Origin: a virus
Reading direction: 5' to 3' (one strand)
Length of the DNA stretch: 25,016 nucleotides
IMG/VR virus record: IMGVR_UViG_3300006484_000050
Coordinates: 1 to 25,016 of that record
The notes below the pieces were generated by a model. The model worked only from the letters and a program-made list of their open reading frames with translations. It ran no database searches and was not told the origin of the DNA. This document shows positions 22,278 to 25,016 of this stretch, piece after piece. The translations under genes were made by a program, and so were the position numbers. Within the stretch, counting starts at the first letter, position 1, and the number at the start of each line of letters is the position of its first letter.

Positions 22278-22288
22278 AGTATTTATAA
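22278..22288 (+). promoter_or_regulatory. Putative late-type promoter motif (AGTATTTATAA)
   Basis: Contains the full TATTTATAA core and ends 12 nt before the ATG at 22301. It would drive the neck/tail-completion genes 22301-24985. Confidence 0.6.
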
Positions 22289-22300
22289 TAAAACATACAT

Positions 22301-23464
22301 ATGAATATTCCAATTTGGCCTGGTTCATCATCATTCGATCCTAAATCAAACCCAACACCTTATGGGTATTATGATGATGATTATGACTTTCAAACATCAG
22401 CAGATCAATTTGCTAGATTCGCAGCTCAAAACTTAGGATATCCCATAGTTGATGTTGAACTTCAAGATATTAACTTTTACAATGCTTTAGAAAGAGCTAC
22501 AACAGTTTATGGTAACGAAGTATTTGCATTTAAGATTAGAGATAATCAACTATCAATAGAAGGTGGTGACGCTCAAGTCGATTTATCTAATGCTGTAGTA
22601 ACTCCATCAATGGCTAGTACTATTAGAATTGCTCAACAATACGGTGCTGAAGCAGGATCTGGTGGTAATATAACTTACCATACAGGTAGTATAGTAATGG
22701 AAGCTAATACACAAGATTATGATTTAAATACCTGGGCTAAGTCTCAAGGGTTAGATAAAAAAGGTGGTATAGAGGTAAAAAGAGTATTTTACGAAGCACC
22801 ACCTGCAATAACACAATATTATGATCCATATTCAGGTACTGGATTTGGGTTTCAAGCAATGTTTAACTCATTTGGGTTTGCTTCAATGTCACCAGCAACT
22901 AACTATTTAATGATGCCTCTATCGTTTGATTTACAAACAATACAAGCAATTGAAATGAATGAACAAGTTAGAAGATCTAACTATTCATTTGAGTTAATAA
23001 ATAATAAACTTAGAATATTTCCTATACCTACAGCACACTCATTAATACGTTTCGAATATATCATAAAAAATGATAGAATGGCTACAATTGAAGGTGATTT
23101 TGGTGATGGCCCAGCTAAAACTATTACATCAGTAGCTGATGCCCCATATAAAAATCCTATATTCTCACGTATAAACTCAGTGGGTAGAGAGTGGATTCAA
23201 GAATACGCTTTAGCTTTAGTTAAACAAGTATTAGGTAATATTAGAGGTAAATATGCAAACCTACCAATACCAGGAGCAGAAATAACCCTAAATGGTTCAG
23301 AACTAATATCTCAAGGTACAGCAGAAAAAGATGAACTAATAGTAAGATTAAGAGATTATTTAGATAGCACATCTAGACAAGCGTTATTAGAAAGAAAAGC
23401 AGCAGAAGGACAGTTTGTCAAAGATGATTTGTCTCAAGTACCATACACAATTTACGTAGCATAA
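22301..23464 (+). CDS. Putative neck / head-completion protein (gp13 position)
   Basis: Encodes 387 residues. After a Pro/Asp/Tyr-rich start, residues ~40-75 read FAAQNLGYPIVDVELQDINFYNALERATTVYGNEVFAFKIRDNQLSI, a block I have seen in structural proteins of uncultured marine T4-like phages. The C-terminal region (~305-385) is helical and charged (EWIQEYALALVKQVLGNIRGKY, DYLDSTSRQALLERKAAEGQF). The gene order (this gene, a 171-aa protein, then gp15-like) parallels T4 13-14-15, so it is proposed as the gp13-like neck protein. Direct similarity to T4 gp13 is not visible; the assignment rests on order. Confidence 0.5.
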   Translation: MNIPIWPGSSSFDPKSNPTPYGYYDDDYDFQTSADQFARFAAQNLGYPIVDVELQDINFYNALERATTVYGNEVFAFKIRDNQLSIEGGDAQVDLSNAVVTPSMASTIRIAQQYGAEAGSGGNITYHTGSIVMEANTQDYDLNTWAKSQGLDKKGGIEVKRVFYEAPPAITQYYDPYSGTGFGFQAMFNSFGFASMSPATNYLMMPLSFDLQTIQAIEMNEQVRRSNYSFELINNKLRIFPIPTAHSLIRFEYIIKNDRMATIEGDFGDGPAKTITSVADAPYKNPIFSRINSVGREWIQEYALALVKQVLGNIRGKYANLPIPGAEITLNGSELISQGTAEKDELIVRLRDYLDSTSRQALLERKAAEGQFVKDDLSQVPYTIYVA

Positions 23465-23465
23465 C

Positions 23466-23981
23466 ATGGCATTATTTGCAGGAAGTAGAGACGTATCCCT
23501 AATAAGAAATCTTAATAGGGAGATTATGGGTGATATAATCACTCAACAAGCAGCATTCTATAGATACAAGACTGAGGAAACTAAAGTCAACATGTATGGA
23601 GAGGCAGCTGGTGAAAAGTTTTTTGATGGTCCATTCTTATTTAACTGTCTTATTAGTAGACAAGATCAAGAATATCCTGAAAGTGAACTTGGGGTAAACT
23701 TTAACCAAGGAATAACATTTGCATTTTTTAGAGACGATTTAGTTGATTCTATGTATGTACCTGAAGTTGGTGATATAGTATTATATCAAGAAGGGTATTA
23801 TGAAATAGATTCATTAACAGCTAACCAATATTTTGGAGGTAAAAACCCAGCATATCCTAATAATCAAAATCCTTTAAACCCCGGATTAGAGAAGTTTGGT
23901 TCTAGTATATCGATTATAGCATCTACTCATTACGTCCCTAGCGATAAGTTAAACATTTCACCTTATAAAGAAAGAATGTAA
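23466..23981 (+). CDS. Putative neck / head-closure protein (gp14 position)
   Basis: Encodes 171 residues. The middle part shows a beta-rich pattern: YRYKTEETKVNMYGEAAGEKFFDGPF, then NFNQGITFAFFRDDLV, then VPEVGDIVLYQEGYYEIDSLTANQYFGG. This resembles small phage head-closure or connector proteins by layout (PEVGDI...YYEID). It lies one base after the previous gene and two before the gp15-like gene, so the neck function is suggested by neighbours. No specific homolog is named from sequence alone. Confidence 0.5.
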   Translation: MALFAGSRDVSLIRNLNREIMGDIITQQAAFYRYKTEETKVNMYGEAAGEKFFDGPFLFNCLISRQDQEYPESELGVNFNQGITFAFFRDDLVDSMYVPEVGDIVLYQEGYYEIDSLTANQYFGGKNPAYPNNQNPLNPGLEKFGSSISIIASTHYVPSDKLNISPYKERM

Positions 23982-23983
23982 CT

Positions 23984-24985
23984 ATGGGAAACAATAGCAA
24001 CAAGGGTTTAACACCCTCACAAATATTTGAAAGATCTTATAATGCCGCTCAAGGTAGAACACCTGCTATCCCTAACGTACCTGCATCTAAACGAAATCTA
24101 AAACCACGTCCTAAGACACAGGTTGAGATGTCTAGAGATGATCAAGAACCATATGATTTAACTAAGTTAGGTAATCCAAATCAACCTGCTAATAATAACG
24201 AACAACAAACAGGTATTGATTTTAATAGATCATCTAAACTATCAGTTAAAAACGATGCCACTAAACCATTTAAAGTTGGTTTACAAGATGTTGATGAAGC
24301 AGTATTTTATTACTTTAATAATGTAATACAACCTTTTGTATATCAGAATGGAGGACGTTTACCTGTACCTGTAATATATGCTTCACCTGAAAGGTGGAAA
24401 TCAGCTCAAAAAGATGGTTACTATAGAGATAAAGGTGGATCTATTATGTTACCACTAATCGTAGCACAACGTAACTCAATAGAAAAAGATAGATCAGTTA
24501 CCGCTAAGATAGATTCTAATAGTCCACACCTATATTATAGCCTAAATAAAGGATACAATAGTAAAAACTCATATAATAACTTCGATTTAATCAATAATCG
24601 TAAACCAGTTCACCAAACACAAGCTATTGTAGTTGGTGATTATGTAACTATAGATTATAGTTGTATTATGCAGACGTATTATATGGAACAACTAAATGCA
24701 TTAGTTGAAGCAATGGAATACGCTTCAGATTCATATTGGGGTGACCCAGAACGATTTAAGTTTAGATGTTATATTGATTCATTCCAAACTGAAGCCCAAC
24801 TAACAGATGGTCAAGAACGGTTAGTTAGAGGTTCATTTAATATTAGATTAAAAGGTCAGTTAATACCTGAAGTATTACAAAAAGACGTTTCAGCTTTAAA
24901 AGCATATAACTCAAAAGCTCAAGTAGTAGTAACACAAGAGACAGTACATGGGTTTGATTGCGACGGAAACGTTATTATATTATAG
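23984..24985 (+). CDS. Tail terminator / sheath-stabiliser (gp15-like)
   Basis: Encodes 333 residues; T4 gp15 has 272. The N-terminal ~85 residues are Pro/Asn/Gln-rich and probably disordered. From ~95 on, three blocks align in order with T4 gp15: LPVPVIYASPERWK with VPITYASKEHF; TIDYSCIMQTYYMEQLNALVEAM with a MIYELSIFTRYEDDMFQIVEQI-type helix; and RLVRGSFNIRLKGQLIPE with RRIEWSLTFEVNGWMYP. These alignments are from memory. gp15 caps the tail and joins it to the neck. The context after two neck-type genes agrees. Confidence 0.7.
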   Translation: MGNNSNKGLTPSQIFERSYNAAQGRTPAIPNVPASKRNLKPRPKTQVEMSRDDQEPYDLTKLGNPNQPANNNEQQTGIDFNRSSKLSVKNDATKPFKVGLQDVDEAVFYYFNNVIQPFVYQNGGRLPVPVIYASPERWKSAQKDGYYRDKGGSIMLPLIVAQRNSIEKDRSVTAKIDSNSPHLYYSLNKGYNSKNSYNNFDLINNRKPVHQTQAIVVGDYVTIDYSCIMQTYYMEQLNALVEAMEYASDSYWGDPERFKFRCYIDSFQTEAQLTDGQERLVRGSFNIRLKGQLIPEVLQKDVSALKAYNSKAQVVVTQETVHGFDCDGNVIIL

Positions 24986-25007
24986 AATAATCACTAAATA
25001 AATAAAA

Positions 25008-25016
25008 ATGGAAGAT
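25008..25016 (+). CDS. Start of the next gene (first three codons only)
   Basis: ATG GAA GAT at the window end, 22 nt after the gp15-like stop, with an A-rich leader (aaataaataaaa). It fits the gene spacing here, but nothing about the product can be said. No TATTTATAA motif precedes it, so it is probably co-transcribed with 22301-24985. Confidence 0.4.

Noticed and set aside
562-22288. Reading the TATAAATA boxes as antisense (leftward) late promoters
   Set aside because: There are no convincing minus-strand genes, and the motif position tracks + strand starts, so rightward function is more likely.
1-25016. CRISPR arrays, insertion sequences, integrase or attachment sites, tRNA genes
   Set aside because: None were seen; the repeats present are in-frame coding repeats, and gene content is that of a lytic virion-structural region.

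Overview
This window is a stretch of a tailed-phage genome of the T4-like (myovirus) lineage, almost certainly a distant marine or environmental 'exo/far-T4' type. The diagnostic genes are a gp17-type large terminase, gp20-type portal, gp21-type prohead protease, gp22-type scaffold, gp23-type major capsid protein and a gp15-like tail terminator. All convincing genes lie on the + strand, are packed end to end and often overlap at ATGA/TAATG junctions. Three features suggest a Bacteroidota (flavobacterial) host. Most starts have an A-rich leader and no Shine-Dalgarno. One secreted protein has a signal peptide ending in a YSQ-type cleavage site. Four candidate promoters fit the Bacteroidota TTG / TAnnTTTG form. 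The host assignment is inference.

Layout. (1) 1-1069: a Cys4 zinc-finger-like protein and two small basic proteins of types common in marine phages. (2) 1099-4929: five tightly coupled genes of unknown function, several acidic and with N-termini like T4 capsid-targeting peptides. (3) 4956-6392: a small fibre-like protein with SASYA-type repeats, a mini-cupin and two small proteins. (4) 6503-8822: a cargo block holding an FAD-dependent dehydrogenase, a small unknown protein and a NadR-like P-loop kinase. It is set off by terminators and lacks the late-type promoter motif. (5) 8848-9899: a coiled-coil protein and an overlapping membrane/secreted coiled-coil pair that looks like a spanin cassette. 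(6) 9904-19463: the head block, terminase, portal, four small or core proteins, protease, scaffold and capsid. (7) 19601-22271: a large repeat-rich fibre-like protein and an unknown protein. (8) 22301-24985: a neck/tail-completion trio ending in gp15-like, then the first codons of another gene.

Expression appears to use two kinds of signal. A motif (A)TATTTATAA sits 10-44 nt upstream of eight genes and is the likely late promoter. It is the reverse complement of the T4 late box TATAAATA. Four intrinsic terminators (near 6443, 8235, 16553 and 19486) are each fused to a TTG-N20-TAnnTTTG-like promoter whose TTG lies in the hairpin or its T-run. These four serve the cargo genes, the scaffold-capsid pair and the large fibre gene.

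How the parts fit: terminase packages DNA through the portal into a prohead built on the gp22 core, with the gp21 protease trimming core, capsid and probably several small internal proteins. The neck and gp15-like proteins would join head to tail. Tail sheath and tube (gp18/gp19) do not lie between gp17 and gp20 as they do in T4, and no small terminase, vertex protein (gp24) or endolysin was recognised here.
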